Shown one piece after another: positions 34,587 through 43,436 of a stretch of DNA of 64,000 bases. The position numbers and the translations under genes are program-made. The notes under the pieces were generated by a model, which worked only from the letters and a program-made list of their open reading frames with translations, did not search any database and was not told where the DNA came from. Within the stretch, counting starts at the first letter, position 1. The number at the start of each line of letters is the position of its first letter. Source of the stretch: RGIG2094 sp045660065 (GTDB taxonomy: Bacteria; Bacillota; Clostridia; RGIG6154); NCBI GenBank assembly GCA_045660065.1, contig JAZRDC010000068.1, forward strand, positions 11,351 to 75,350. The letters run 5' to 3'.

Positions 34587-35036
34587 ATGAAAATCAGCGA
34601 TATTATAGAACAGTTTATAAAAGAGATGTTAGAGCAGGAACAGGGGACAGCCCATTTCCAGCGCTCGGAACTTGCCAACAGATTTAATTGCGTACCGTCC
34701 CAGATAAACTATGTAATCAATTCAAGATTTACTTCAAATCACGGATATATGGTAGAAAGCCACAGAGGTGGAGGCGGAAGTATTAAAATCACGAGGATAC
34801 CAATGGATAGGACAGGATATTTAATGCATATAGTTTTATCGTTGGGAAGTTCCATAGGGCAAAATGCGGCGCTTACATTTATAAATAATTTTCTTGACTA
34901 TAACGCAGTAGATGTAAAACAGGCAAAATTGATGTCGGCGGCTGTATCTGATAAAGCCTTGGCAGGTATCCGTCAACCCGAAAAAGATATGGTTCGGGCT
35001 GACATATTGAAAAATATGATAATCAGTTTGATGTAA
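34587..35036 (+). CDS. ctsR: Transcriptional repressor CtsR
   Basis: 149 residues, RBS AGAGAGGA. N-terminal winged HTH (AHFQRSELANRFNCVPSQINYVINSRF) with the beta-wing ESHRGGGGSIKITR, whose glycine-rich tip senses heat in characterised CtsR. It represses protein-quality-control genes; cognate boxes precede its own gene. Confidence 0.93.
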   Translation: MKISDIIEQFIKEMLEQEQGTAHFQRSELANRFNCVPSQINYVINSRFTSNHGYMVESHRGGGGSIKITRIPMDRTGYLMHIVLSLGSSIGQNAALTFINNFLDYNAVDVKQAKLMSAAVSDKALAGIRQPEKDMVRADILKNMIISLM

Positions 35037-35048
35037 GGAGGAAAATGT

Positions 35049-37643
35049 ATGATTTGTCAAATTTGTGGGAAGAATTTAGCTAACATTCATTTTAAAACAA
35101 TAATAAATGGTGTGATGAAAGAAACTTATATGTGTTCAGAATGTGCCGCAAAAAGAGGGCAGGCACGCACCGAAAGTAACGAAGGAGGTAATTTTATGCC
35201 ATTTTTCGAGAACAAATTTTCAGATAAAGCAGAAAATGTTTTAAGAAATGCATCTAATCAAGCGGCAAAATGGGGACATCGCTATATTGGTACAGAACAT
35301 CTTTTGCACAGTTTGTCAGTTGATGCAGATACTCTTGCAGGCGTAGTTTTGCAGGACAACGGCTTGAACAAAGAAGAAATTTCACAAAAAATCGCAGAAA
35401 TCGTCGGAATGAATCCCTTATCTTCAAATGTGCTTGGATTTACCCCGCGAGTTAAAAGAGTAATTGAACTCAGTTACGCAGAGGCAAGACGCATGGGGCA
35501 TAATTATATCGGCACAGAACATCTTTTGATGGCGCTCTTGCGTGAGGGTGAAAGCGTAGCGGCGAGAATAATCGCAGAACTTGGCGGCGACCGCAACAAA
35601 ATCTTTTCAGATATTTTAAACAGCCTTGGCGGACATCACGAGCCTGAAGACTTAAATCAGCAGACTCCGCAGAATAATCAGGGCAAAAAGACACCAACTC
35701 TTGACGAGTTCGGCAGAGATCTTACCCAGATGGCAAAAGACGGCAAGTTCGACCCTGTAATCGGCAGAGACAAAGAAATCGAAAGAGTGATACAGATACT
35801 TTCAAGAAGAACCAAGAACAATCCTTGTTTAATTGGTGAACCTGGAGTTGGTAAAACTGCAATTGCAGAAGGATTGGCACAGAAAATCTGCTCAGGAAAA
35901 GTACCTGAAATCTTAAAAAACAAAAGAGTGTTTTCTCTTGACCTTTCATCAATGATTGCAGGGGCAAAATACAGAGGTGAGTTTGAAGAGCGCCTTAAAA
36001 AATGTATGACAGAAATTAAAAATGACGGAAACATCATTATATTTATAGATGAAATTCACACAATTATCGGAGCAGGTGCGGCAGAGGGGGCCATTGATGC
36101 ATCAAACATTTTAAAGCCGTCTTTGGCTCGAGGCGAGATACAGATAATCGGTGCAACTACAATCGATGAGTACAGAAAGCACGTTGAAAAAGATGCAGCA
36201 TTAGAAAGAAGATTTCAACCTGTTACCGTTGGTGAGCCTACAGTTGACCAGACAGTTATGATTTTAATGGGGCTTCGTGATAAATATGAAGCACATCACA
36301 AAGTAGAAATCACAGACGGTGCAATAATTGCGGCGGCAAAGTTGTCCGCAAGATATATAACAGACAGATTTCTGCCCGACAAAGCCATTGACCTGATTGA
36401 CGAAGCATCATCAAAAGTTAAACTCGAAACCTGCACAGCCCCTGATGATATCTCGGACTTAAAAGACGAGGTTGAAAAGTTAAAAGGCGAAAAAGAAGCG
36501 GCGATTTCTGCTCAGGATTTTGAAAAAGCGGCTTGTCTTCGTGATCGTGAGAAAGAACTTGCAGAAAAATTAAAGACACGAAAAGACAACTGGCAGAAAG
36601 AAACACAGATAAAGAAAATGCTTGTAACCGAAGAAGATATCGCAGGTGTGATTGCAGGCTGGACAGGAATTCCCGCATCAAGACTTACAGAGGGCGAAAG
36701 TGAAAGACTTTTAAAATTGGAAGAAACACTCCACCAAAGAGTTGTAGGTCAGTCTGATGCAGTTACAGCCATCGCAAAGGCGGTAAAAAGAGGCAGAACA
36801 GGTTTGAAAGACCCTAAACGCCCAATCGGCTCGTTTATATTCTCAGGACCTACCGGTGTCGGCAAAACCGAACTTTGTAAAGCATTGGCAGAAGCGGTAT
36901 TCGGCGACGAAAACGCAATGGTAAGAATTGATATGTCTGAGTATATGGAAAAATATTCAGTATCTCGTCTTGTTGGTTCACCTCCTGGATATGTTGGTTA
37001 CGAACAGGGCGGTCAATTAAGCGAAAAGGTGAGAAGAAACCCATATTCTGTTGTGCTTTTTGATGAAATTGAAAAAGCCCATCCTGATGTTTTTAATATC
37101 TTGTTGCAGATTTTAGAAGACGGAATTTTAACAGACTCCCAGGGCAGAAAAATTGACTTTAAAAATACCATTATAATTTTAACTTCAAATGTAGGCGCAT
37201 CAAGAATAACAGAAACTCCCAAAGCATTCGGGTTTAGTCAGGCAGATGAAAAAACAGAGTCAAATTATAATGATATTAAAAACAAAGTTATGGCAGAACT
37301 TAAAAACACATTCAGACCTGAATTTTTGAACAGAATTGACGATATAATTGTATTCAAGCAACTAACCCAGAACGAAATCGAACAGATTGCAGAAAAGATG
37401 CTTTCATCACTTGTGAAAAGACTTAAAGAAAACGAAATTGAAGCCACATTTACAAAAGAGGCGGTTTCAGAACTTGCAAAAACAGGGTTTGACCCCGTCT
37501 ACGGTGCAAGACCGCTAAGACGCGCAATCACATCAGGCATAGAAGATATGTTGGCAGAAGAAATGCTTGAGGGGAAAATCTTAAAAGGCAATAAAATAGA
37601 AGTAACTTTTGACGGCGAAGCATTTAAAGTGATTAATGACTAA
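35049..37643 (+). CDS. clpC: ATP-dependent Clp protease ATPase subunit ClpC with in-frame McsA-like zinc finger
   Basis: 864 residues from ATG 35049. Residues 1-49 are a McsA-type finger (CQICGKN and MCSECAAKRG). A second strong start, ATG 35196 (Met50) behind AAGGAGG, would give an ordinary 815-residue ClpC. From there: two Clp N repeats, first ATPase GEPGVGKTA (near residue 264), a UVR-type middle domain (AQDFEKAACLRDREKEL, near 485-500), second ATPase SGPTGVGKTE (near 600). ClpC unfolds substrates for ClpP. McsB is absent; usual order would be ctsR-mcsA-mcsB-clpC. Confidence 0.93.
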   Translation: MICQICGKNLANIHFKTIINGVMKETYMCSECAAKRGQARTESNEGGNFMPFFENKFSDKAENVLRNASNQAAKWGHRYIGTEHLLHSLSVDADTLAGVVLQDNGLNKEEISQKIAEIVGMNPLSSNVLGFTPRVKRVIELSYAEARRMGHNYIGTEHLLMALLREGESVAARIIAELGGDRNKIFSDILNSLGGHHEPEDLNQQTPQNNQGKKTPTLDEFGRDLTQMAKDGKFDPVIGRDKEIERVIQILSRRTKNNPCLIGEPGVGKTAIAEGLAQKICSGKVPEILKNKRVFSLDLSSMIAGAKYRGEFEERLKKCMTEIKNDGNIIIFIDEIHTIIGAGAAEGAIDASNILKPSLARGEIQIIGATTIDEYRKHVEKDAALERRFQPVTVGEPTVDQTVMILMGLRDKYEAHHKVEITDGAIIAAAKLSARYITDRFLPDKAIDLIDEASSKVKLETCTAPDDISDLKDEVEKLKGEKEAAISAQDFEKAACLRDREKELAEKLKTRKDNWQKETQIKKMLVTEEDIAGVIAGWTGIPASRLTEGESERLLKLEETLHQRVVGQSDAVTAIAKAVKRGRTGLKDPKRPIGSFIFSGPTGVGKTELCKALAEAVFGDENAMVRIDMSEYMEKYSVSRLVGSPPGYVGYEQGGQLSEKVRRNPYSVVLFDEIEKAHPDVFNILLQILEDGILTDSQGRKIDFKNTIIILTSNVGASRITETPKAFGFSQADEKTESNYNDIKNKVMAELKNTFRPEFLNRIDDIIVFKQLTQNEIEQIAEKMLSSLVKRLKENEIEATFTKEAVSELAKTGFDPVYGARPLRRAITSGIEDMLAEEMLEGKILKGNKIEVTFDGEAFKVIND

Positions 37644-37680
37644 TTAAAAACTCCCACGATTCGTGGGAGTTTTTAATTAG
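37641..37680 (+). terminator. Rho-independent terminator after clpC
   Basis: CTCCCACGA (37651-37659) and TCGTGGGAG (37661-37669) flanked by AAAAA and TTTTT. Confidence 0.9.
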
Positions 37681-37689
37681 TTATATATT

Positions 37690-37719
37690 CGGATACAAAA
37701 TTTATATAAACGGATACAA
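37690..37719 (+). promoter_or_regulatory. Direct repeats, likely activator site
   Basis: CGGATACAA at 37690-37698 and 37711-37719, exactly 21 bases (two helical turns) apart, ending 15 bases upstream of the -35 box. The 250-base gap also holds the promoter and an AAACGTTT palindrome near 37846, and no gene. Confidence 0.45.
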
Positions 37720-37733
37720 GTTGTGTTAGTGGC

Positions 37734-37762
37734 TTGACTTTGGTGGCAAACAGTGATATTAT
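37734..37762 (+). promoter_or_regulatory. Promoter of the secreted repeat protein
   Basis: TTGACT (37734-37739), 17-base spacer, TATTAT (37757-37762). Confidence 0.65.
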
Positions 37763-37891
37763 TAAATTGGTATATAGTAGGGATATGCTATGTATACATT
37801 TATGAAGTGCGGCTTTAAAATCAAGTGCCCCTGATTTTGTGCAAAACGTTTCATTTAAAATTGAATTATAAAAATTTTAGGAGGGAATATT

Positions 37892-39862
37892 GTGAGAAAG
37901 ATTTTATCGTTATTACTTGCAATAGCAATGATTTTGACAACTTTGTCAACAAGCATAATTTCGGTTTCCGCAGCTGATGTAAATCCTGTTTTAACCGAAG
38001 GCTTCTTTGAAGATTTTGAAGGTTACGGCGATGCCGAATGGCTTTCAAATATTAACGACAGTAAAATTGTTGACAGCACAAAAATCACAAATATGGAAGA
38101 AAACGCATGGACAGTTTATGGCGGAGATTATGATGATGCGTGGTATACAGGTGAAGAACTTGTAGGCAAGGGCGCTTCAGTAAAAGTTGTTGCTGACCCT
38201 GATGATGCAAACAATAAAGTTTTGAAGCTTGATGCCGGAAATCTTACAACTAATGACTGGATTCGTGTAAGAAGAAACTCAAATGCAGGAGAAGCTATTA
38301 AACGTGCAGATTTTGCAAAAGGCAAAAAGATGGTTATTAAGGCTAAATTTAAGCTTCCCTCATCTTTTACAGGTTCTTCTAATACAGCAATGTTTACATA
38401 CGACCAGCAGAAAGCACAGCTTAAAAAGTGGTTGAATGCTAATATGACATCGAATTACAACGGTAAGAAATGGACAATTCTTGCTACAGATAGCGGTTCT
38501 TATCAGTCTAACTTAGATTCCAAAATTGAAGTTAGTCCTGTTAAAACAGGTGAGTGGTTTGATCTTAAATATATTGTAGATATTACAGACCATAAGACAG
38601 AAAATCACCCTGCAGATACATACAGAGCTTTTTATGATGGCTCAATTTACACACATTTTTTACCTGATGTGGCAAAAGGCGACGGAAAAACACGTGCTCT
38701 TAATGAAAAATTCCCACAGCCTTCAGGTGTAGAAGGTGTGAAGGGAGAAAAAATTGTAGAATCATTCGGTGGGTATAGTACTCCACCTGAAGGTACAAAA
38801 TATTATGACTTTGGTCCTTTCTACGGCACAAGTATGACAATTGCAGGTTCAGGAAAAACCGGGGACTATATGTACATGGATGATATTCAGGTATATTATA
38901 TTGATCCTTTCAAACAGGAAGGCAATGCTACATTTGAAAAAGTTACTGAAGATGGCAGATGGTATGCAGGTGAAATTACAATTCCATTTAACAACAACCT
39001 TATGACTGTTGTTAAAGAAAACGGAACACAACTTGCTTACACATCACTCTTTACTGTAAAAGATGCTGAAGGAAATGTGATTGAAAATGCTATCGCAAAT
39101 GCTTATGCAGATGGTAAAAACTTAATTTTAGAACCTTCAAAATCACTTCCAAGAAATAAAGCATACACAGTTTATGCATCAGCTCTCTTTATGGATGAAG
39201 AAGGTCAGGGCCTCAATCAATTCAGTAAAGATCAGGAAATCTTAACATTTGATACAGCAGAAGATCCATTTGCACACATCTATTTTGATGAAACCTTTGA
39301 AAATTACGCAGATACAACATCAAACTGGCTTGCAAATAAAGATAAAAATGGTTATGTAACACTTGACGGTCTTGAAGAAAACGCTTGGAGAGTTGGCGGT
39401 ACAGGAACATACACAAATGGTATTGTTAAAGTTTCTGCTGACCCATTAAACACAGGCAGAGGAAATGTTCTTGAAATCAATTCAGGAACAGTTGCAAGCG
39501 GTAATAGTGTTACAGTTTTAAAAACTTCAAACGGAACAAGCCTCTTTGCAGTAGCAGACGCTGCTAAAGTTGAAGGTAACACAGTTACAACATCTGTTAA
39601 ATTCACTAACCCTGAAATAGTGGATATGGGCGTATGGTGCGTAGTTGCAGCATTTGGTGATTACAACGAAATGCTCGGTTGCACACCGGTAGAACTTCCT
39701 GCTGAATATGTAGATGGTAAAGTTCCGGCTTCTTCTTCAACAACTGAAATTCCTGTTACAATCACAACAAATGGTGGAACAGTTAAATCAGTTAAGATGT
39801 TCGTTTGGGATAGCTATGAAGATATGAAACCATATCACAAAGCTGAAGAACTTATTAAATAA
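37892..39862 (+). CDS. Secreted protein with two related lectin-like modules and an Ig-like domain
   Basis: 656 residues from GTG 37892 (AGGAGGGA). A Sec signal peptide spans residues 1-28 (charged start, hydrophobic core, VSA-AD cleavage). Two modules resemble each other: about residues 42-170 (FFEDFEGYGD, MEENAWTVYGG, VKVVADPDDANNKVLKLDAG) and about 464-600 (YFDETFENYAD, LEENAWRVGGTG, VKVSADPLNTGRGNVLEINSG). Between them is a bacterial Ig-like region (about 345-460). The C-terminal SVKMFVWDSYEDMKP resembles ends of clostridial extracellular proteins. No catalytic site is recognised; carbohydrate binding is a guess. Confidence 0.7.
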   Translation: MRKILSLLLAIAMILTTLSTSIISVSAADVNPVLTEGFFEDFEGYGDAEWLSNINDSKIVDSTKITNMEENAWTVYGGDYDDAWYTGEELVGKGASVKVVADPDDANNKVLKLDAGNLTTNDWIRVRRNSNAGEAIKRADFAKGKKMVIKAKFKLPSSFTGSSNTAMFTYDQQKAQLKKWLNANMTSNYNGKKWTILATDSGSYQSNLDSKIEVSPVKTGEWFDLKYIVDITDHKTENHPADTYRAFYDGSIYTHFLPDVAKGDGKTRALNEKFPQPSGVEGVKGEKIVESFGGYSTPPEGTKYYDFGPFYGTSMTIAGSGKTGDYMYMDDIQVYYIDPFKQEGNATFEKVTEDGRWYAGEITIPFNNNLMTVVKENGTQLAYTSLFTVKDAEGNVIENAIANAYADGKNLILEPSKSLPRNKAYTVYASALFMDEEGQGLNQFSKDQEILTFDTAEDPFAHIYFDETFENYADTTSNWLANKDKNGYVTLDGLEENAWRVGGTGTYTNGIVKVSADPLNTGRGNVLEINSGTVASGNSVTVLKTSNGTSLFAVADAAKVEGNTVTTSVKFTNPEIVDMGVWCVVAAFGDYNEMLGCTPVELPAEYVDGKVPASSSTTEIPVTITTNGGTVKSVKMFVWDSYEDMKPYHKAEELIK

Positions 39863-39884
39863 TTAATGCAAAAGCATTAACATA

Positions 39885-39922
39885 AAAAATCCCCGCAAGG
39901 AATTCCTTGCGGGATTTTTTAA
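39885..39922 (+). terminator. Rho-independent terminator
   Basis: CCCGCAAGG, loop AATT, CCTTGCGGG, flanked by AAAAAT and ATTTTTT; usable from both sides. Confidence 0.88.
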
Positions 39923-39941
39923 TGAATTATTCATTGGAATA

Positions 39942-40376
39942 TCAAAGATATTCTTTGATATTTTCCAAAAGTGTTGTTTCTAAATCAATGATTTTTTTTG
40001 CAATGTCTTTTACTTCGGCGTTTGCTTCGGGGTATTCGTTTAAATAGCCGTTTATTGTTTTTATGCCCATATTGCAACCGTCTGTTATCAGCCCTGCCAC
40101 CGTTTTGTCGCTCTCATTAATTCCAAGCATAACATTGGTTTTAATCCAACTCATTCCTTTTGCCATCATTGGTGGCTCTTTTTCCTCATCACCATATCTG
40201 TTTAAAAGCAGTTGTGTTTCGGTTTCAAGTTCTTCGTGCTCATTTCTGCTTTTTTTCAGTTTGTCCTCCAAATCTGTGCTTTCAACTCTGTCTAAAACAT
40301 CATTTAACGAACTTATTCCCATTTTTATCCCAAGATTACATTCTCTTAATAAATTCTTAGTATCTTCCTTTACCAT
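39942..40376 (-). CDS. Hypothetical four-helix protein (ferritin-like)
   Basis: 144 residues, ATG behind GGGAGGA. The protein is predicted all-helical, with repeated LLRECNLGIKMGISSLNDVL and LITDGCNMGIKTINGYL segments that resemble each other and suggest an internally duplicated helical hairpin (DUF2383-like architecture). No metal-ligand pattern is complete and no signal peptide is present. It is convergent with the secreted protein and divergent from ddh. Function unknown. Confidence 0.7.
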   Translation of the reverse strand: MVKEDTKNLLRECNLGIKMGISSLNDVLDRVESTDLEDKLKKSRNEHEELETETQLLLNRYGDEEKEPPMMAKGMSWIKTNVMLGINESDKTVAGLITDGCNMGIKTINGYLNEYPEANAEVKDIAKKIIDLETTLLENIKEYL

Positions 40377-40390
40377 TTTTGTCCTCCCAC

Positions 40391-40419
40391 TTGATTTTTT
40401 TGTGTTTTGGTGCTATAAT
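40391..40419 (+). promoter_or_regulatory. ddh promoter
   Basis: TTGATT (40391-40396), 17-base spacer, TATAAT (40414-40419). Confidence 0.7.
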
Positions 40420-40476
40420 ATTATATTATTTTTGATTTCGCAAATAATATTCATAAATCTTTCAGGAGTGATATAT

Positions 40477-41460
40477 ATGACAATGAAAATCGCCATTTTA
40501 GGCTATGGTAACCTTGGAAAAGGCGTTGAATGTGCTATTCAGCAGAATCCCGATATGGAACTTTTTGGAATTTTTTCAAGAAGAAATCCAGAAACTGTTA
40601 AAACTTTAACAGGTGCTAAAACTTTCCATATTGACGATCTTTTAAATTACAAAAACGATATTGATGTTTTGATTATCTGCGGTGGAAGTGCTACTGATCT
40701 TCCTGTGCAGACTCCCGAATTTGCAAAAAGTTTCAATGTTGTGGATAGTTTCGATACTCACGCAAAAATCCCTGAACATTTTGAAAATGTTGATGCGTCT
40801 GCCATTGAGGGTGGCAAGGTTGCACTTATTTCTGCAGGTTGGGACCCGGGAATGTTTTCTTTAAATCGTCTTTACGCATCTTGCGTACTTCCTGAGGGCA
40901 AAGATTATACTTTCTGGGGCAAGGGCGTAAGTCAGGGCCATTCTGACGCTATAAGAAGAATCGACGGCGTTAAAGATGCAAGACAGTACACAATCCCTGT
41001 GGATAGCGCATTAGAGGCCGTTCGTGCAGGATCAGAGCCTGAACTTACAACAAGACAGAAGCATATAAGAGAATGTTTTGTTGTAGTAGAAGACGGTGCC
41101 GACAAGGCAAAAATAGAAAACGAAATCAAAACCATGCCAAACTATTTTGCAGATTACGATACATTCGTAAACTTTATTTCTGAAGAAGAATTGGCAAGAG
41201 ACCACAGCGGTATCCCACATGGTGGTTTTGTTATCAGAAGTGGTAAAACAGGAATAAATAAAGAGCATTCACATATTATTGAATATAGTATAAAACTTGA
41301 TTCAAACCCAGAATTTACCGCGTCTGTTTTAGTTTGCTATGCAAGAGCAGTTTACAGATTAAATAAAGAGGGTGTATCAGGTTGCAAGACTGTTTTTGAT
41401 GTGGCTCCAAAGTATTTATCTGTGCTTTCTGACGCTGAAATGAGAAAAAATTTGCTTTAA
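40477..41460 (+). CDS. ddh: meso-Diaminopimelate dehydrogenase
   Basis: 327 residues from ATG 40477, seven bases after AGGAG; the frame is open much further upstream but that part crosses the promoter. NADP-binding ILGYGNLGKG, then DSFDTHAKIPEHF, ISAGWDPGMFSLNR, GKGVSQGHSDAIRRIDGVKDA and HGGFVIRSG characterise Ddh. It makes meso-diaminopimelate in one step from tetrahydrodipicolinate for lysine and peptidoglycan. Confidence 0.94.
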   Translation: MTMKIAILGYGNLGKGVECAIQQNPDMELFGIFSRRNPETVKTLTGAKTFHIDDLLNYKNDIDVLIICGGSATDLPVQTPEFAKSFNVVDSFDTHAKIPEHFENVDASAIEGGKVALISAGWDPGMFSLNRLYASCVLPEGKDYTFWGKGVSQGHSDAIRRIDGVKDARQYTIPVDSALEAVRAGSEPELTTRQKHIRECFVVVEDGADKAKIENEIKTMPNYFADYDTFVNFISEEELARDHSGIPHGGFVIRSGKTGINKEHSHIIEYSIKLDSNPEFTASVLVCYARAVYRLNKEGVSGCKTVFDVAPKYLSVLSDAEMRKNLL

Positions 41461-41483
41461 TTGAAAAAATTTCAAAAAAACAC

Positions 41484-41512
41484 TTGCATTTTATGAAATG
41501 TTGTGGTATAAT
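41484..41512 (+). promoter_or_regulatory. rplS promoter
   Basis: TTGCAT (41484-41489), 17-base spacer ending in TGTGG, TATAAT (41507-41512). Confidence 0.75.
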
Positions 41513-41518
41513 GCAATG

Positions 41519-41586
41519 GTTATTATGGGTGGTCCTCTTAGGCACAATGCGCTAATGAACATCTGATTTCGAGAGGAGAATGTCAA
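41519..41586 (+). promoter_or_regulatory. Candidate L19 leader
   Basis: The 5' leader of rplS contains TCCTCT (41533-41538), complementary to AGAGGA (41572-41577), which is the rplS ribosome site. An L19 leader RNA is known in Firmicutes; assignment here rests on position and this pairing only. Confidence 0.4.
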
Positions 41587-41928
41587 ATGAATATTATTGA
41601 CACAATTGCACAGAGCCAGATCAGAACTGACTTACCTAAACTTGTTATCGGTGACACTGTAAGAGTTCACATCAAGGTTAAAGAAGGAACAAGAGAAAGA
41701 ATTCAGGTTTACGAAGGTACAATCATTGCTAAAAAGCATGCTGGTATCGCTCAGACCGTAACAGTTAGACGTTTATCATACGGTGTTGGGGTTGAAAAAA
41801 TCTTCCCTGTAAACTCACCTAACATTGATAAAATCGAAATTGTTAGAAAAGGTAAGGTTCGTCGTGCTAAGCTGTACTACTTGAGAGACAGAGTAGGTAA
41901 GGCAGCTAAAGTTAAAGAAAGAATCTAA
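41587..41928 (+). CDS. rplS: 50S ribosomal protein L19
   Basis: 113 residues, RBS GAGAGGAG. It contains VRVHIKVKEGTRERIQVYEG, TVRRLSYGVGVEKIFP and KVRRAKLYYLRDRVGKAAK, normal L19 length. It sits at the 30S/50S interface. It leads an operon of signal peptidase and RNA/ribosome maturation genes. Confidence 0.97.
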   Translation: MNIIDTIAQSQIRTDLPKLVIGDTVRVHIKVKEGTRERIQVYEGTIIAKKHAGIAQTVTVRRLSYGVGVEKIFPVNSPNIDKIEIVRKGKVRRAKLYYLRDRVGKAAKVKERI

Positions 41929-41948
41929 CTTTAAATGTCGAACAATAC

Positions 41949-41987
41949 GCCGAACATCTTTTTTGGGTGTTCGGCTATGTTTTTTAT
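41949..41987 (+). terminator. Terminator or partial attenuator between rplS and lepB
   Basis: GCCGAACA (41949-41956) pairs with TGTTCGGC (41968-41975), followed by TATGTTTTTT. The long loop suggests partial read-through into lepB. Confidence 0.65.
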
Positions 41988-42012
41988 TAAAATAATTTGT
42001 GAGGTGGCAAAT

Positions 42013-42579
42013 ATGAGCGAATTTAACGAAGAAGTTAAAGAGGTTGCAGAAGAAATTGTGAAAAAATCATGGCAGAGAGAGGCACTCGAGTGGGTAGTTT
42101 CTATTGCTATCGCTGTGGTTTTAGCACTTGTTATAAGACAGTTTGTTTTTACTGTTGTAAGAGTTGACGGGGCTTCTATGGAACCGACACTTCAGCACAA
42201 CGACAGACTTATTGTTTGGAGATTGGGATATACCCCCGAAAACGGTGATATAATAGTTTTGCATCAGGCAAATCATCCACCGTACATCAAAAGAGTTATC
42301 GCAGGTGAAGGTCAGACTGTTGACATCGATTTTGCAAAGCATATTGTCTACGTTGACGGCAAAGCGATAGAAGAAGATTACATCGCAGAGCCCACTATGC
42401 TTTCGGGTGATATGAGATTTCCTGTAACAGTTGGCGAAAATCAGGTGTTTGTGCTTGGTGATAACAGAAACAACAGCCGCGACTCAAGATTTTCAGATGT
42501 TGCGTGTGTTGATTACAAAGATATTTTAGGGAAAGCAGTATGGAGATTTTTCCCGTTTAATGGTATGAAGGTGTTTTAA
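42013..42579 (+). CDS. lepB: Signal peptidase I
   Basis: 188 residues from ATG 42013 after GAGGTGG. One N-terminal membrane helix (EWVVSIAIAVVLALVIRQFV), then GASMEPTL with the nucleophile Ser, PYIKRVIAGEGQ with the general-base Lys, and GDNRNNSRDSR. It cleaves Sec and Tat signal peptides at the outer membrane face. Confidence 0.94.
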   Translation: MSEFNEEVKEVAEEIVKKSWQREALEWVVSIAIAVVLALVIRQFVFTVVRVDGASMEPTLQHNDRLIVWRLGYTPENGDIIVLHQANHPPYIKRVIAGEGQTVDIDFAKHIVYVDGKAIEEDYIAEPTMLSGDMRFPVTVGENQVFVLGDNRNNSRDSRFSDVACVDYKDILGKAVWRFFPFNGMKVF

Positions 42580-43436
42580 TGAATATACAATGGTTTCCCG
42601 GTCATATGACCAAAACGAGAAAACAGATAACTGAAGATTTAAAGCAGGTTGATATTGTCTATGAACTTGTTGATGCAAGACTTCCTTTGTCAAGTAGAAA
42701 TCCTGAAATTGACAAGATTTTAAATCAGAAGCCAAGAATTGTTGTTATGAACAAGGCAGACCTTGCAGATTCAAAGGCAAATGCTTTGTGGCTTGAGTAT
42801 TTTAAAAGTCAGGGAATTAAGGCAGTTTTAATTTCCTGTCCTAAAAATATGGGGCTTGATGCTTTGGCAAATGAAGCAAAATCAGTTTTGAAAGAAAAAC
42901 TTGAGGCAAGAAAAGCAAGAGGCATCACAGGTGGCGGAATAAGAGTTATGATTGTTGGAATTCCCAATGTTGGAAAGTCCACACTCATTAACAAACTTTG
43001 CGGAAGGGCAAGTACCAAAACAGGTGATCGTCCGGGTGTTACAAAGTCGAAACAATGGATTTCAGCAAAAGACGGATTTCAACTTCTTGACACTCCAGGA
43101 ATTTTATGGCCGAAGTTTGAAGATGAATCAGTTGGTCTTAAACTTGCGTTTTCAGGAGCAATCCGTGATGAAATTATGGATGTTGAAGAACTGGCAGTGC
43201 ATTTAATAAGTTTTTTGGTTCAAAGGTATCCTGAAACTTTAACTAATCGCTACGGCCTTTCGGATTTTGATAAAATGTCATACGAGATTTTAGAGGATTT
43301 GGGAAGAAAAAGGGGCTGCGTTATAAGCGGTGGAGAGGTGGATACTGTAAGAGCGTCCAACATTCTTTTAGACGAGTTTCGTGCATCGAAACTTGGCAAT
43401 ATAACTTTGGAATTTCCGGGTGAAGAAAATGTTTGA
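42579..43436 (+). CDS. rbgA: Ribosome biogenesis GTPase YlqF/RbgA
   Basis: 285 residues starting at the lepB stop (TAATG). Circularly permuted GTPase: G4 NKAD (near residue 60) precedes G1 GIPNVGKST (near 127) and G3 DTPG. N-terminal WFPGHMTKTRK is typical. It acts late in 50S subunit assembly. Its 3' end overlaps rnhB. Confidence 0.94.
   Translation: MNIQWFPGHMTKTRKQITEDLKQVDIVYELVDARLPLSSRNPEIDKILNQKPRIVVMNKADLADSKANALWLEYFKSQGIKAVLISCPKNMGLDALANEAKSVLKEKLEARKARGITGGGIRVMIVGIPNVGKSTLINKLCGRASTKTGDRPGVTKSKQWISAKDGFQLLDTPGILWPKFEDESVGLKLAFSGAIRDEIMDVEELAVHLISFLVQRYPETLTNRYGLSDFDKMSYEILEDLGRKRGCVISGGEVDTVRASNILLDEFRASKLGNITLEFPGEENV

Noticed and set aside
37840..37860. Catabolite-response (cre) element near AAACGTTT
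   Set aside because: The spacing of the TG and CG positions does not fit the cre consensus; only a short palindrome remains.
40063..40476. Extended N-terminus of diaminopimelate dehydrogenase
   Set aside because: The open frame runs across the antisense gene and the ddh promoter; the real start at 40477 has a ribosome site and matches family length.
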